From: Deltaproteobacteria bacterium
GTDB lineage: Bacteria; Desulfobacterota; Deferrimicrobia; Deferrimicrobiales; Deferrimicrobiaceae
Length of the DNA: 46,282 nucleotides
NCBI GenBank assembly: GCA_016234845.1
Contig: JACRNP010000077.1
Span: forward strand, 1-46,282
Direction of reading: 5' to 3'
Shown: positions 34,167 to 42,672 of the stretch, piece by piece
Layout of the letters: every line of letters begins with the position of its first letter
Position numbering within the stretch: position 1 is the stretch's first letter
The notes under the pieces: model-generated
The model's input: the letters and a program-made list of their open reading frames with translations, nothing else
Told to the model about the DNA's origin: nothing
Databases searched by the model: none
Program-made: the position numbers and the translations under genes

Positions 34167-36128
34167 GTGAAACGGGATAACCGCCGCACCGGGATGCTCC
34201 TCGCACTGGCGATTTCGATCCCGCTCCTGTTCGTGTGCTCCCCGTTTCCCGCCGGGTCGGCCGATTCTGCCGCCCCGGCGTCGTCGCAGGCCATTCCCGG
34301 CACCGACAACGTCGCGCGGGAGGGGGTCCGGGTGGAGTTCTCCTACTCCCCCGCGGGGAAGCGCGACGGCGGGGTGATCGAGGGGGAGTTCGCCGAACTC
34401 CGGTTCCGGGTGACCGAGGAGGCGAAGGGGAAACCGGTCCGCTCCCTGCGGCCCGGGGCATGGATGGATATCAGCCGCCCCATGGACGCGAGGCCGGGGC
34501 AGGACCGTCCCGATTGCCGGAAAAAGGTGGGCCTGTACCTGCAGGGGATCGTCGGAATCCGGCCGATGGTCGACCTGAACGGCTACTACATCGTGGTGCT
34601 GAACCAGGAGCCGAACCTCTACGTGATCGACCCGTTCGTCGGCATGGCCGGGAAGACGAACCTGCTGACCACCGTGCGCCTTCGGGAGCCCGGGACGGAT
34701 TGGGTGAAATCCGCGGACGAGAAGCGGCTCTACGTGACCCTCAATCGCGCCGGCAAGGTGGCCGTCGTCGACGCCGAGGCGTTCAAGATCGTATCGGAGG
34801 TCGACGCCGGGAAGAGCCCTGTGCGGCCCGCGCTCCAGCCCGACGGCCAGCTCCTGTGGGTCGGCAACGACGCTCCGGAAGGGGTGGAGGGCGGAGTGAC
34901 GCTGATCGACACCGCGTCCCTTTCGAAGGTCGCGGAGATCCCGACGGGAAAGGGGCACCACGAGCTCGCCTTCACCGACGACAGCCGCTACGCCTACGTA
35001 TCGAACCGGGGGAGCGGCACGGTGTCGGTGATCGACGTCCGGGAGCGGAAAAAGGTCCGGGACGTGCCCGTCGGCCCACAGCCGATCTCGCTTTCGTACT
35101 CTTCCACCGCCCGTGCGCTCTACGCGGCGGACGGGCAGGAGGGGACGGTCTCCGTCGTGGACGGGAAGAGCCACGAGGTGACGGCCAGGATCCAGGCGAA
35201 GCCCGGGCTGGGGCCGATGCGGTTCACGCCGGACGGCCGGTGGGGGCTGATCCTGAACTCGCGGGAGAACGCCGTCCACATCGTCGACGCGTCGAACAAC
35301 CGGGTGGCGCACACCGTGGCCGTGGGGGAGACCCCGTACCAGATCGCGCTCACCCGCGGTTTCGCCCACGTGCGCTGCCTCGGCACGGAGCGGGTCTTCA
35401 TGGTCAACCTGGACCTGCTGGGGAAGGACTCCCCGCCGCCGGTTCAGAGCTACGGAGCGGGATCGGAGGCGCCGAAGGACGCGCCGGGGCTCGGGATCGC
35501 GAACGGGATCGTCGGCGTGACCGGCCAGTCCGAGGTCCTGATCGTGAACCCGGCGAGCAACACGATCTTCTTCTACATGGACGGGATGAATTTCACCTCG
35601 GGGAGCTTCCCCGGGTACCGGCAGCATCCCCGCGGCGTGGAAACGATCAACCGGAGCGTGGTGGAAACGGAGCCCGGCGTCTACACCGCGAGGGCCCGGG
35701 TCCCCGTGGCGGGAGAGTACGACGTGGCGCTGTTCATGGACTCCCCGAGGTTCGTGCAATGCTTCACCCTTTCGGCGGGTTTGAACCCGGATCTCCGGAA
35801 GGGTCCCGCGTACGAGGTGGAATACCTCCGGGAGGACGGCGGCGCCGCCCTGGAAGAGGAGTACCGGTTCCGGTTCCGCCTGAAGGATTCCCTGACCGGG
35901 TGGCCGGTGAAGGGGGTTGCGGACGCCCGGCTGCTGTACTACCTCTCCCCGGGGAGATACCGGTCCGAGGTTCCCGCCCCGGAGGTGGAGGAGGGGGTCT
36001 ACGAGGGCACTCTCCGGTTCCGGGAGCCCGGCGCGTACCACGTCCACGTCGGCGTGCCGTCGCGGAACATCGGGTACCGGACCTTCATCCACCGCTCCCT
36101 GCTGGTGAAGTCGAACAGATCGAAGTGA
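34167..36128 (+). CDS. Exported YVTN/YncE-type beta-propeller protein
   Basis: A 653-residue exported protein starting at GTG after GGGAGG, with a signal segment (MLLALAISIPLLFVCSPF). Residues about 145-400 contain repeated beta-propeller blades of the YVTN type (RLYVTLNRAGKVAVVD, YAYVSNRGSGTVSVIDV, ALYAADGQEGTVSVVDG, AVHIVDASNNRVAHTV). The C-terminal 200 residues are beta-rich and Ig-like (VYTARARVPVAGEYDVALFM, and a closing GAYHVHVGVP). Such propellers are often found beside multicopper oxidases, denitrification enzymes and cytochromes, where they may act as scaffolds or bind a cofactor. It is the first gene of a four-gene operon with the cytochrome fusion and two SCO proteins. Confidence 0.82.
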   Translation: MKRDNRRTGMLLALAISIPLLFVCSPFPAGSADSAAPASSQAIPGTDNVAREGVRVEFSYSPAGKRDGGVIEGEFAELRFRVTEEAKGKPVRSLRPGAWMDISRPMDARPGQDRPDCRKKVGLYLQGIVGIRPMVDLNGYYIVVLNQEPNLYVIDPFVGMAGKTNLLTTVRLREPGTDWVKSADEKRLYVTLNRAGKVAVVDAEAFKIVSEVDAGKSPVRPALQPDGQLLWVGNDAPEGVEGGVTLIDTASLSKVAEIPTGKGHHELAFTDDSRYAYVSNRGSGTVSVIDVRERKKVRDVPVGPQPISLSYSSTARALYAADGQEGTVSVVDGKSHEVTARIQAKPGLGPMRFTPDGRWGLILNSRENAVHIVDASNNRVAHTVAVGETPYQIALTRGFAHVRCLGTERVFMVNLDLLGKDSPPPVQSYGAGSEAPKDAPGLGIANGIVGVTGQSEVLIVNPASNTIFFYMDGMNFTSGSFPGYRQHPRGVETINRSVVETEPGVYTARARVPVAGEYDVALFMDSPRFVQCFTLSAGLNPDLRKGPAYEVEYLREDGGAALEEEYRFRFRLKDSLTGWPVKGVADARLLYYLSPGRYRSEVPAPEVEEGVYEGTLRFREPGAYHVHVGVPSRNIGYRTFIHRSLLVKSNRSK

Positions 36129-37699
36129 CCGTGCGCCGGCCCCTTTCCGCCGCCGTGGCCCTCTGCCTTCTCTCCGTCGCCGTCGCGGCGTCGGCGGAGG
36201 GTCTGACCGAGGCGCAGCGGAGGGGGAAGCGGATCTACATGGAGGGGAAGGGCCGGGGGAGGATCGCCGCCTTCCTCGCCGGGGCGGGGATCAGCGCCCC
36301 CGGCAAGGGATTCCCGTGCGTCAACTGCCACCTCGCGGGCGGGGAGGGCCAGCGGGAGGGCGGCGTCCGGTCGGCCGACATCACGTGGTTCCACCTCACC
36401 AAGGAGTATTCCGGCCGGCGCGCGACGGGCAGGGCACACCCCGCGTACACCGAGGAAACGGTCCGGGCGGCGATCACCAAGGGGGTCGATCCCGCCGGCA
36501 ACGCGCTGGATCCCGCCCACCCGCGGTACACGATCTCCCGGGAAGACCTCGAAGACCTCGTGGCGTACCTCCGGGCGATGGACCGGGAGCCGGTTCCCGG
36601 CGTGACGGACAACGAGGTCCGCGTGGGGGTGCTCCTTCCGGAGCGGGGGCCCGTCGCGGAGGCGGGGACCGAGGTCCGCGCGCTCCTTGCCGGCTGCTTC
36701 GCGGAGGTGAACGGACGCGGAGGGATCTTCGGGCGGTCCCTCGTGCTGGTTCCCGTGCCGTACGACCCCGCCGCGGAAGGGTCCGCCCTCGCCGCGGCGA
36801 AACGGGTGGTCGGCGGGGAGTCCGTGTTCTGTTTCCTCGCCAACGTCGGCGTCGCGCCGGGGAGCCCGGCCGCCCTGTACCTCGCGGACGAGAGGGTGCC
36901 CGTGATCGTGCCGCTCCTGTCCCCGTCCGAGGGCGGCTACCGGGCGGACCGGTACACGTTCCACGTGTTCGCCGGCATCCGGGAGCAGGCGCGCGTGCTG
37001 GTCGATTTCCTCGCGGAGCGCTCGAAGGGGGCGGTCGCGAAGGCGGGAATCCTCCGCTCCGGGGACCGTTCCGGGGAGGGGGGCGCCGAAGGGGTCCGGG
37101 AGCAGGCGGAGAAGAACGGCCTCGCCGTGTCCGCGGAAGTGACGTTCGAGCCGGGGAAGCTGGACGCGGCGGAAGCGGTTGCGCGATTGCGGGAGTCCGG
37201 GGCGGGCGCCGTCTTCTACTTCGGGGGCCCCTCGGAAGCGCTCTCCTTCGCCGCCGAGTCGGCGCGGCTGGGATGGGAGCCGTGGTTCCTCGCGCCGGCG
37301 CCGATGATCGGGAGCGCCCTGCAGTCGTCGGCTCCCGCGCGCTTCCTCGATACCGTGTACCTCGCATCGCCGCTTACCGTCCCGGAGCCGGAGCGGATGG
37401 CGGAATTTCTTCGGATCGGAAAACGGTACGGCTCGGGGGAACGGCACCGGACGTTCCAGTTCCTCGCCTACGCCGGGTCGCTCCTGCTGGAGGAAGGGCT
37501 CCGGCGGGCGGGGAAAGGGGTGACCCGCGAGAGTTTCGTCGCGGGCATCGGGAACGTGTGGAGGCTCGAGACGGGTGTGACGCCGCCGCTGACGTACACG
37601 GCGAACCAGCGGGTCGGCGCCCTCGGGGCCGTCGTCATGAAGGTGGATCCCGGCAGCCGGCGGCTCGTGCCCATGACGAAGTGGCGGGAGCCCAGGTAG
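36125..37699 (+). CDS. Cytochrome c fused to a LivK-type periplasmic binding protein
   Basis: A 524-residue exported fusion starting at a GTG overlapping the previous stop (GTGA); an alternative GTG is at 36131. After the signal peptide (LSAAVALCLLSVAVAASA) a class I-type c domain of about 110 residues has one heme site, CVNCH at 65-69, with YTEETVRAAITKGVDPAGN and ISREDLEDLVAYLRAMD typical of small cytochromes. From about residue 165 the protein is a type 1 periplasmic binding fold of the Leu/Ile/Val family (EVRVGVLLPERGPVAEAG, GRGGIFGRSLVLVPV, AVFYFGGPSEALSFAAE). No ABC permease or ATPase is nearby, so the binding domain probably senses or presents a ligand rather than feeding a transporter. 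The arrangement is unusual. Confidence 0.85.
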   Translation: MTVRRPLSAAVALCLLSVAVAASAEGLTEAQRRGKRIYMEGKGRGRIAAFLAGAGISAPGKGFPCVNCHLAGGEGQREGGVRSADITWFHLTKEYSGRRATGRAHPAYTEETVRAAITKGVDPAGNALDPAHPRYTISREDLEDLVAYLRAMDREPVPGVTDNEVRVGVLLPERGPVAEAGTEVRALLAGCFAEVNGRGGIFGRSLVLVPVPYDPAAEGSALAAAKRVVGGESVFCFLANVGVAPGSPAALYLADERVPVIVPLLSPSEGGYRADRYTFHVFAGIREQARVLVDFLAERSKGAVAKAGILRSGDRSGEGGAEGVREQAEKNGLAVSAEVTFEPGKLDAAEAVARLRESGAGAVFYFGGPSEALSFAAESARLGWEPWFLAPAPMIGSALQSSAPARFLDTVYLASPLTVPEPERMAEFLRIGKRYGSGERHRTFQFLAYAGSLLLEEGLRRAGKGVTRESFVAGIGNVWRLETGVTPPLTYTANQRVGALGAVVMKVDPGSRRLVPMTKWREPR

Positions 37700-37755
37700 G
37701 CCGTCCGGCATCCTATCGACGGCGGGATTCCGCGGAATCGCGGGAAGGAGGCGGA

Positions 37756-38391
37756 ATGGGGATGCCCCGGACGTGGAAGGTACCGGCGCTGGCCTGTGCC
37801 GCATCGGTCCTCGTGGCCTGCCTGCCGCCGCCGGCGTTTCCGGATGCCGGCGGGAAGGCGGGCGGGGAGGAGAAGGTCGAATCGCGGCCCGTGCAGGTGA
37901 AGCTGGTCGACCGGACGCTGCTTACCCAGGACGGGAAGCCGGTGCGGTTCCGGACCGACGTGGTCGGCGACCGGATCGTGGTGATCGACACCTTCTTCAC
38001 CACCTGCGGCCTCATCTGCCCCATCCTGGGCGCCATCCTGATGGAGCTGCAGGAGAAGGTCGGCGACCGTCTCGGCGGAGAAGTGGCGCTGGTCTCGATC
38101 TCCGTGGACCCGGGGACCGACATCCCTCCCCGGCTGAAGGCGTACGCGGAACAGTGGGAAGCCCGCCCGGGGTGGATCTTCCTTACGGGGGGGAAGCCGG
38201 ACGTGGACCAGGTGCTGTCCGGGCTGGGGCTCTACGCGGCGAATTTCGCGGAACACCCCTCGACGTTCCTCGTGGGGGACGGGAAAACGGGCGAGTGGAC
38301 CCGCTTCTACGGTTTCGCCACCCCGGAGCAGTTGATGGAAAAGGTCACGGAGCTGACCGGAAAACGGAAGGCGGGAGGGAAGGCGTCATGA
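37756..38391 (+). CDS. SCO1/SenC-family copper chaperone lipoprotein
   Basis: A 211-residue thioredoxin-fold protein with lipobox LVAC (Cys22), so probably membrane-anchored. The SCO copper site is complete: Cys84 and Cys88 in CGLIC (CX3C) and His167 (AEHPSTF). SCO proteins deliver copper to, or reduce the cysteines of, CuA oxidase sites and other copper enzymes. In this context the giant multicopper oxidase upstream is a possible client. The ATG at 37756 follows GGAGG. Its stop overlaps the start of a second SCO gene. Confidence 0.9.
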   Translation: MGMPRTWKVPALACAASVLVACLPPPAFPDAGGKAGGEEKVESRPVQVKLVDRTLLTQDGKPVRFRTDVVGDRIVVIDTFFTTCGLICPILGAILMELQEKVGDRLGGEVALVSISVDPGTDIPPRLKAYAEQWEARPGWIFLTGGKPDVDQVLSGLGLYAANFAEHPSTFLVGDGKTGEWTRFYGFATPEQLMEKVTELTGKRKAGGKAS

Positions 38392-39083
38392 GGAGAATAT
38401 CGGTTGCGGCGGCCGCGGCCGTCGTGATGGCCGCCCTGGCGTTCCCCCTCCCGGTTCCCCCGGCGGTCGCCCACGACGAACACGCCCACTCCCCGAAGGC
38501 GACTCCGCCGCCGGGGGCGCAGGACGTACCCAGGCCCGCCGTCCCGAAGCGGCTGGACGAGAACGAGCAGCGGAAATATTTCACCGACCTGCCGCTCCAG
38601 GACCAGGACGGCAGGGCGGTTCGTTTCTACACGGACATGCTGAGGGGCCGGATGGTCCTCATCAGCTTCATCTACACCAACTGCACGGACATCTGCCCGA
38701 CCCTGATGCACAACCTGGTCGACGTCCAGGAGAGCCTGGGGGACCGGTTCGGGAAGGACGTGTTCTTCGTGTCGATCAGCGTCGATCCGGAGGACGACAC
38801 CCCCGAGGAGCTGAAGAAGTACGCGGAGCGGTACGAGGCGAAGCCCGGCTGGACCTTCCTAACCGGGAAGAAGGAGAATATCGACTGGGTGGTCTACAAG
38901 CTCGGGCAGTACACGCCGGACTTCGAGGACCACTCGATGCTGTTCCTGCTCGGGGACGTGAAGAACGCGCGCTGGGCGAAGCTGAAAGGGGACGCGGATC
39001 CCGGAGTGGCGATCGCGAAGATCCGGGAGTTCCTGCAATACCGGGATTCCGGCCCGGGCTCCCTGCTGCTGTCCCCGAAGTGA
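38388..39083 (+). CDS. Second SCO1/SenC-family copper chaperone
   Basis: A 231-residue exported protein with a signal peptide (VAAAAAVVMAALAFPLPV), coupled to the previous gene by an ATGA overlap. After the signal comes a His-rich start to the mature chain (AHDEHAHS), a possible extra metal site. The core site is Cys99 and Cys103 in CTDIC and His182 (EDHSMLF), all intact. The two adjacent SCO proteins differ in sequence and anchoring, which suggests distinct roles such as copper delivery and thiol reduction. Confidence 0.9.
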   Translation: MRRISVAAAAAVVMAALAFPLPVPPAVAHDEHAHSPKATPPPGAQDVPRPAVPKRLDENEQRKYFTDLPLQDQDGRAVRFYTDMLRGRMVLISFIYTNCTDICPTLMHNLVDVQESLGDRFGKDVFFVSISVDPEDDTPEELKKYAERYEAKPGWTFLTGKKENIDWVVYKLGQYTPDFEDHSMLFLLGDVKNARWAKLKGDADPGVAIAKIREFLQYRDSGPGSLLLSPK

Positions 39084-39267
39084 GGCGCTTCCCTTTTTCG
39101 AAAGGGGTGCGAAAGGTTTCTCAGGGGTTTCATACGGGCGGGATCCAGTAGGAAATACTTTCCCCTCTTTTCCTTCTTATTGCTCCATTCTTTTCGGAAT
39201 GAATCCGGGTTCCATGGAAAATGTCATTAAAAACAGATAGCCACGTGATATCGCCATGGGGTGGGAT

Positions 39268-39283
39268 TGGAACATGGATTGCA
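39268..39283 (+). promoter_or_regulatory. Sigma-54 promoter of the PEP-CTERM gene
   Basis: TGGAAC-N5-TTGCA with ten bases between GG and GC, one change from consensus. It lies 60 bases before the GTG at 39343. PEP-CTERM genes in other bacteria are commonly driven by sigma-54 with the PrsK/PrsR pair, which supports this call. It is the best sigma-54 match in the window. Confidence 0.7.
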
Positions 39284-39342
39284 GAATTTAACGGCAGCTG
39301 TGCAGGCAATTCAGTATCGCGGACGGAAAACGGAGGTGCGGC

Positions 39343-40002
39343 GTGAAGCGGATAGTGACGATTCTCCTGGCGGGGTTGATATTCCTTGCGCCGGTGGCTG
39401 CCGGTGCGTCGGCGGTCACATTTACGGGAGCGAACCTCGGCTTCGAGGCGTTGATCACCGATCTGGGGGGAGGAGGTTTGCAGTGGAATTTTGATAGCAC
39501 ATTCGCCTCCTCGTTTTCCATCACCGCGAGTCACGGCGCGACTTCCATCCAACTGAATTCTGACGATGATCCCATTTTGTTCGGTGGAGGAGGGTTCAGC
39601 TATGTTCCGTTTTTTGGATTGTTTTCGGTGACATCTTCATCGGGCGGTCTGGTTTCCTCCTCTTTCGATGATACCTTTGGTGGAAACATCAGTTTCGACT
39701 TCACATATCATACGCTGGCGGTCAACAAAGGAATCGGGATCCTGTCGGATTCCCTCCTTGATTCTCTTTCATTTGTTCCACCGCAAAACTTCTCTGGAGC
39801 ATTCTTTATCTCCGCCATGTTTGACTTTTCCTTTGAAGGGTTGGAATTTGATAATTTTATTGATAGCGGGGAGGAATTCTTGGGCACGATGGAGTCTTTC
39901 ACTCTCACCGCCTCCCCCGTCCCCGAGCCGGGGACGATGATGCTCCTCGGGTCCGGGCTGGTTGGCCTCGTCGCCTGGGGGAGGAAGCGGATCCGCGGGT
40001 AA
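39343..40002 (+). CDS. PEP-CTERM surface/exosortase-sorted protein, AT-rich passenger
   Basis: A 219-residue exported protein starting at GTG after GGAGGTG. The signal peptide is IVTILLAGLIFLAPVAAGASA. The C-terminus is a textbook PEP-CTERM sorting signal: VPEPGTMMLLG, a hydrophobic helix and an Arg-rich end (RKRIRG), for cleavage by exosortase (EpsH). The passenger is Ser/Phe/Gly-rich with no known domain or catalytic motif. Base composition is unusual: sample lines within the body are about 40-43 percent GC, while the flanking genes and the sorting-signal codons are GC-rich. This suggests acquisition of the passenger by transfer or recombination. No exosortase gene is in the window. Confidence 0.88.
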   Translation: MKRIVTILLAGLIFLAPVAAGASAVTFTGANLGFEALITDLGGGGLQWNFDSTFASSFSITASHGATSIQLNSDDDPILFGGGGFSYVPFFGLFSVTSSSGGLVSSSFDDTFGGNISFDFTYHTLAVNKGIGILSDSLLDSLSFVPPQNFSGAFFISAMFDFSFEGLEFDNFIDSGEEFLGTMESFTLTASPVPEPGTMMLLGSGLVGLVAWGRKRIRG

Positions 40003-40035
40003 CGATCGTCGAGTCCGTCGAACGATTGAACGAAT

Positions 40036-40072
40036 AAAAAAAGGGGCGACCGGTGCACCCCGGCCGCCCCTT
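40036..40072 (-). terminator. Terminator for the heme-DsbC gene
   Basis: Reading on the minus strand, a near-perfect 11-base-pair stem (one mismatch, between 40043-40053 and 40060-40070) with a 6-base loop is followed by seven Ts (plus-strand A-run 40036-40042). It lies 24 bases after the heme-DsbC stop. The stem could also serve the PEP-CTERM gene from the other side. Confidence 0.88.
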
Positions 40073-40095
40073 CGAATTGGCGCGATTTCCGCGGT

Positions 40096-40977
40096 CTACT
40101 TTTTCGTCGCCTCCGCGGGCGCTTTCCCCGACGCCTTCTCCGCCTTTTTCCCCTGCTCCTTTCCGCCCCCCGGGGCCGCCCCTTTCGCGCTGCCGCCGTC
40201 GTCGGCGAGCAGCGTGAGGATCATATCCGCATCCAGCGCGCCCGGCACCACGCGGCCGTCGGGGAAGACCATCGTCGGGGTCGACCGGATCTTCAGGCGG
40301 TCCGCGACCTGCGACGTCTCCTTCACCGCCTTCGACCCGCACTCTCCCTTCGGGAGCGGCTTCCCCGCGAAGGCGTCCTCCAGCGCCTGTACGGTGCCGG
40401 CGCAGACGATCGACAACGCCTTCTCGTAGGTCTGCGCATCGTTGCCGTTGCGGGGGAACGGCTTCACGTAGAAGGCGATGTCCGGGTGCTTCGCGACGAT
40501 CTCCTTCGCCGTCTGGTGCAGCTTGGCGCAGTGGGGGCAGTTCGGATCGTCGAACACGATGATCCGCCGCTTCGCGTCCTTCTTCCCCACGACGATCGCC
40601 CCGGAGAGTGGAATCTGCGCCACGTCGACCCGGTTCATGGAGAGCATCCGGTTGCCGGTCAGGTTGAGCTTCGAACTCACCTGGAAAATCTGCCCCGAGA
40701 CGATGTAATCCTTCGAGAAGTCGATGTAGACGGGCCACTTCTGGCCGTCCCGCTCCACGTCGACCTCCCACAGCCCCTTCACGGGACTCATTTCGACGCC
40801 GAGGATCTGCTCCTGCCGCAATCCGAGGATTTTGGCCGCTTCCTCGGAGTTCAGGCTGTGGCAATCCGTGCAGGCTCCTTCCCCGCACCCGCCCGCCGTG
40901 AAGGCGGCGGAATCGGACGGATTCATGACGATCGACATGCTTATGAGGACCAGGGCCGCCAGGATCGCTCGCTTCAT
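40096..40977 (-). CDS. DsbC-type thiol isomerase/reductase with N-terminal heme motif
   Basis: A 293-residue exported protein. After the signal peptide there is CGEGACTDCH with a c-type heme site at 36-40, directly followed by a short helix (SEEAAKIL), a DsbC-like N-terminal dimerisation region and a thioredoxin domain with active site NCPHC (Cys147-Cys150) and cis-Pro loop STPTMVFPDG. The C-terminus is Lys/Ala/Gly-rich and flexible. It may isomerise disulfides or reduce cytochrome cysteines in the periplasm, with the heme providing electron input (inference). It is transcribed away from the porin operon and has its own terminator. Confidence 0.87.
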   Translation of the reverse strand: MKRAILAALVLISMSIVMNPSDSAAFTAGGCGEGACTDCHSLNSEEAAKILGLRQEQILGVEMSPVKGLWEVDVERDGQKWPVYIDFSKDYIVSGQIFQVSSKLNLTGNRMLSMNRVDVAQIPLSGAIVVGKKDAKRRIIVFDDPNCPHCAKLHQTAKEIVAKHPDIAFYVKPFPRNGNDAQTYEKALSIVCAGTVQALEDAFAGKPLPKGECGSKAVKETSQVADRLKIRSTPTMVFPDGRVVPGALDADMILTLLADDGGSAKGAAPGGGKEQGKKAEKASGKAPAEATKK

Positions 40978-41352
40978 TTTGTCCCCCGGGATTTTATTGC
41001 GGACACCTGAAAATCTTACACCGGAACCGGCGCCAACCCCCGGATTTTTTTTACGGCTTCCGGATTACGGTTTCGTTTGTTTTTTCGCGGATGTGCCAAG
41101 GAAATTTCATAATCGTAAGAAACATCCCCGAACCCTTTCCCAATTTATTTTCTCTTATACGTGCAACTGTTTGATTACCTGAGGTTTATCGATAAATAGT
41201 ACAAATAGCATTATTTGGCACGAAGAATGATTATCGAATTACGGTTATCTCCTTTCGCAGTGATAGGATCGGGCCATTAATAGGATTCATTGACATTAAC
41301 GCGGCATTTTGAAATAATGCCGGCATCCCAAAAATCGACCTCGGGGGTAAGA
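40978..41352. promoter_or_regulatory. AT-rich divergent intergenic region
   Basis: A 375-base gap between heme-dsbC and the porin, distinctly richer in A and T than its surroundings. No gene or known riboswitch motif was recognised. It holds a good sigma-70 promoter for the porin operon (41290-41318). A TGGCAC at 41216-41221 lacks a matching -12 element. Confidence 0.6.
41290..41318 (+). promoter_or_regulatory. Sigma-70 promoter of the porin-cytochrome operon
   Basis: TTGACA (41290-41295), 17-base spacer, AATAAT (41313-41318): eleven of twelve consensus positions at the ideal spacing. It lies about 35 bases before the porin ATG at 41353. Confidence 0.75.
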
Positions 41353-42672
41353 ATGGGACCTACCACCGCCGGAGCGCCACTCCGGAAGAGGCTGACCGTA
41401 ACCTTTGTCGCCGCCTCGCTGCTGCTTCCCGCGCTTTTCGCGGTCTCATCGCCCGCCGCCGATCTTTCCCTCTCCTCCAGGAGCTACTTCCTGTATTACG
41501 AGAGAGAGCTCGCCGGGGGGAACAAGGAGCAGTTCGCACCGCTGTACGAGTACCTTTCGGCGGACGCGGCGAACCTTGCGGGAACCTCCTTCTCCTTCCA
41601 TTTCTACGGGTGGGGGAGGGTGGACCTCTCCGACGCGAGCGGTTCGGGAAAGGAGTCGGGCGACCTGGGCAGCGCGTACCTCGAGTATCTCCACCCGCAG
41701 GGAAACGCGCAGATGAAGCTCGGCCGGTTCTTCTTCTCGGAGGGCGCGGCGGTCGAAACGCTCGACGGCGGCTTCGTCAAGATGACCACGCCGTTGGGAA
41801 TCGGATTCTCGGCGTTCGGCGGCGTGCCGGTGGAGCATTCGATCCTGGACAACACGAAGGGCGGCGATTCCCTCTACGGCGGGCGTCTCTTCTTCGCGCG
41901 GACCGGAAGGGTCGAGATCGGGGCGTCCTACCTGAAGGAGGCGGGGCCGTTCCAGGGAAAGGACCGGGAGCTGTACGGCGGCGACCTCTGGCTGCGCGTC
42001 GCCGCTCCGGTGGAGCTGACCGGGCAGGCGGCGTACAACCGGTCGACCCGGGAGATGGCGTCCCAACGGTACGCGGCCCGCATCCTGCCCGGCGCCCGCG
42101 TCGACATCTCCGCCGGGTACGAGTCGTACTCCTACAAAAGCCTCTTCCAAACCACGCTGAATCCCGCGTTCTTCCCCCCGTCGATCGATAACGACGACAA
42201 GGTGCAGGTGATCTTCGGCGTCGTGGACTGGGAGATCGTTCCGGGATGGACGATCGAGGTGGCGGGGAAGAACATCCGGCACGACAAGTCGAACCCGGGG
42301 AACGCCAACCGCGGGGAGATCGGCGTCCGCCACGCGTACAACGAGAAGAAGGACGCTGCGGGAATTTCCGGGGCCGTCGTGACGGCGGACCGCGAGGAAA
42401 ACGAATACAGCGAGATCCGCGGATTCGCCACGTATTCCCCGGGGAAGTTCCGCCTCTCCCTCGACGCTCTGAACCAGCAATACAAAAGGCCGATCAACGG
42501 GAAGAAGAACGCATCCCAGATCGTCGTCTCCGCCGGGTACCGGTTCTTCCCGTCGTTCCTGCTCTCCGGCGACTTCCAGTGGACGCAGAGCCCCACTTTC
42601 AGCAGCGATTACGCCGGGCTGGTCCGGGCGACCCTCGACCTCGCCACCGGCATGGGAGGAAAGAAGAAATGA
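41353..42672 (+). CDS. Outer-membrane beta-barrel porin of a porin-cytochrome conduit
   Basis: A 439-residue exported protein with signal peptide (FVAASLLLPALFAVSSPAA) and alternating hydrophobic beta strands typical of a barrel (AGTSFSFHFYGWGRVDLSD, KFRLSLDALNQQ). The chain ends shortly after strand-like LVRATLDLATG. No plug or TonB box is visible. It is followed with an ATGA overlap by a pentaheme lipoprotein and then a many-heme lipoprotein, the gene order of porin-cytochrome complexes that carry electrons across the outer membrane in metal reducers. The ATG at 41353 gives the full signal peptide; the frame is open further upstream into the promoter. Confidence 0.82.
   Translation: MGPTTAGAPLRKRLTVTFVAASLLLPALFAVSSPAADLSLSSRSYFLYYERELAGGNKEQFAPLYEYLSADAANLAGTSFSFHFYGWGRVDLSDASGSGKESGDLGSAYLEYLHPQGNAQMKLGRFFFSEGAAVETLDGGFVKMTTPLGIGFSAFGGVPVEHSILDNTKGGDSLYGGRLFFARTGRVEIGASYLKEAGPFQGKDRELYGGDLWLRVAAPVELTGQAAYNRSTREMASQRYAARILPGARVDISAGYESYSYKSLFQTTLNPAFFPPSIDNDDKVQVIFGVVDWEIVPGWTIEVAGKNIRHDKSNPGNANRGEIGVRHAYNEKKDAAGISGAVVTADREENEYSEIRGFATYSPGKFRLSLDALNQQYKRPINGKKNASQIVVSAGYRFFPSFLLSGDFQWTQSPTFSSDYAGLVRATLDLATGMGGKKK

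Noticed and set aside
41216-41235. Possible sigma-54 promoter (TGGCAC) before the porin
   Set aside because: No acceptable -12 element at the right spacing (ATGA instead of TTGC), and a near-consensus sigma-70 promoter lies downstream.
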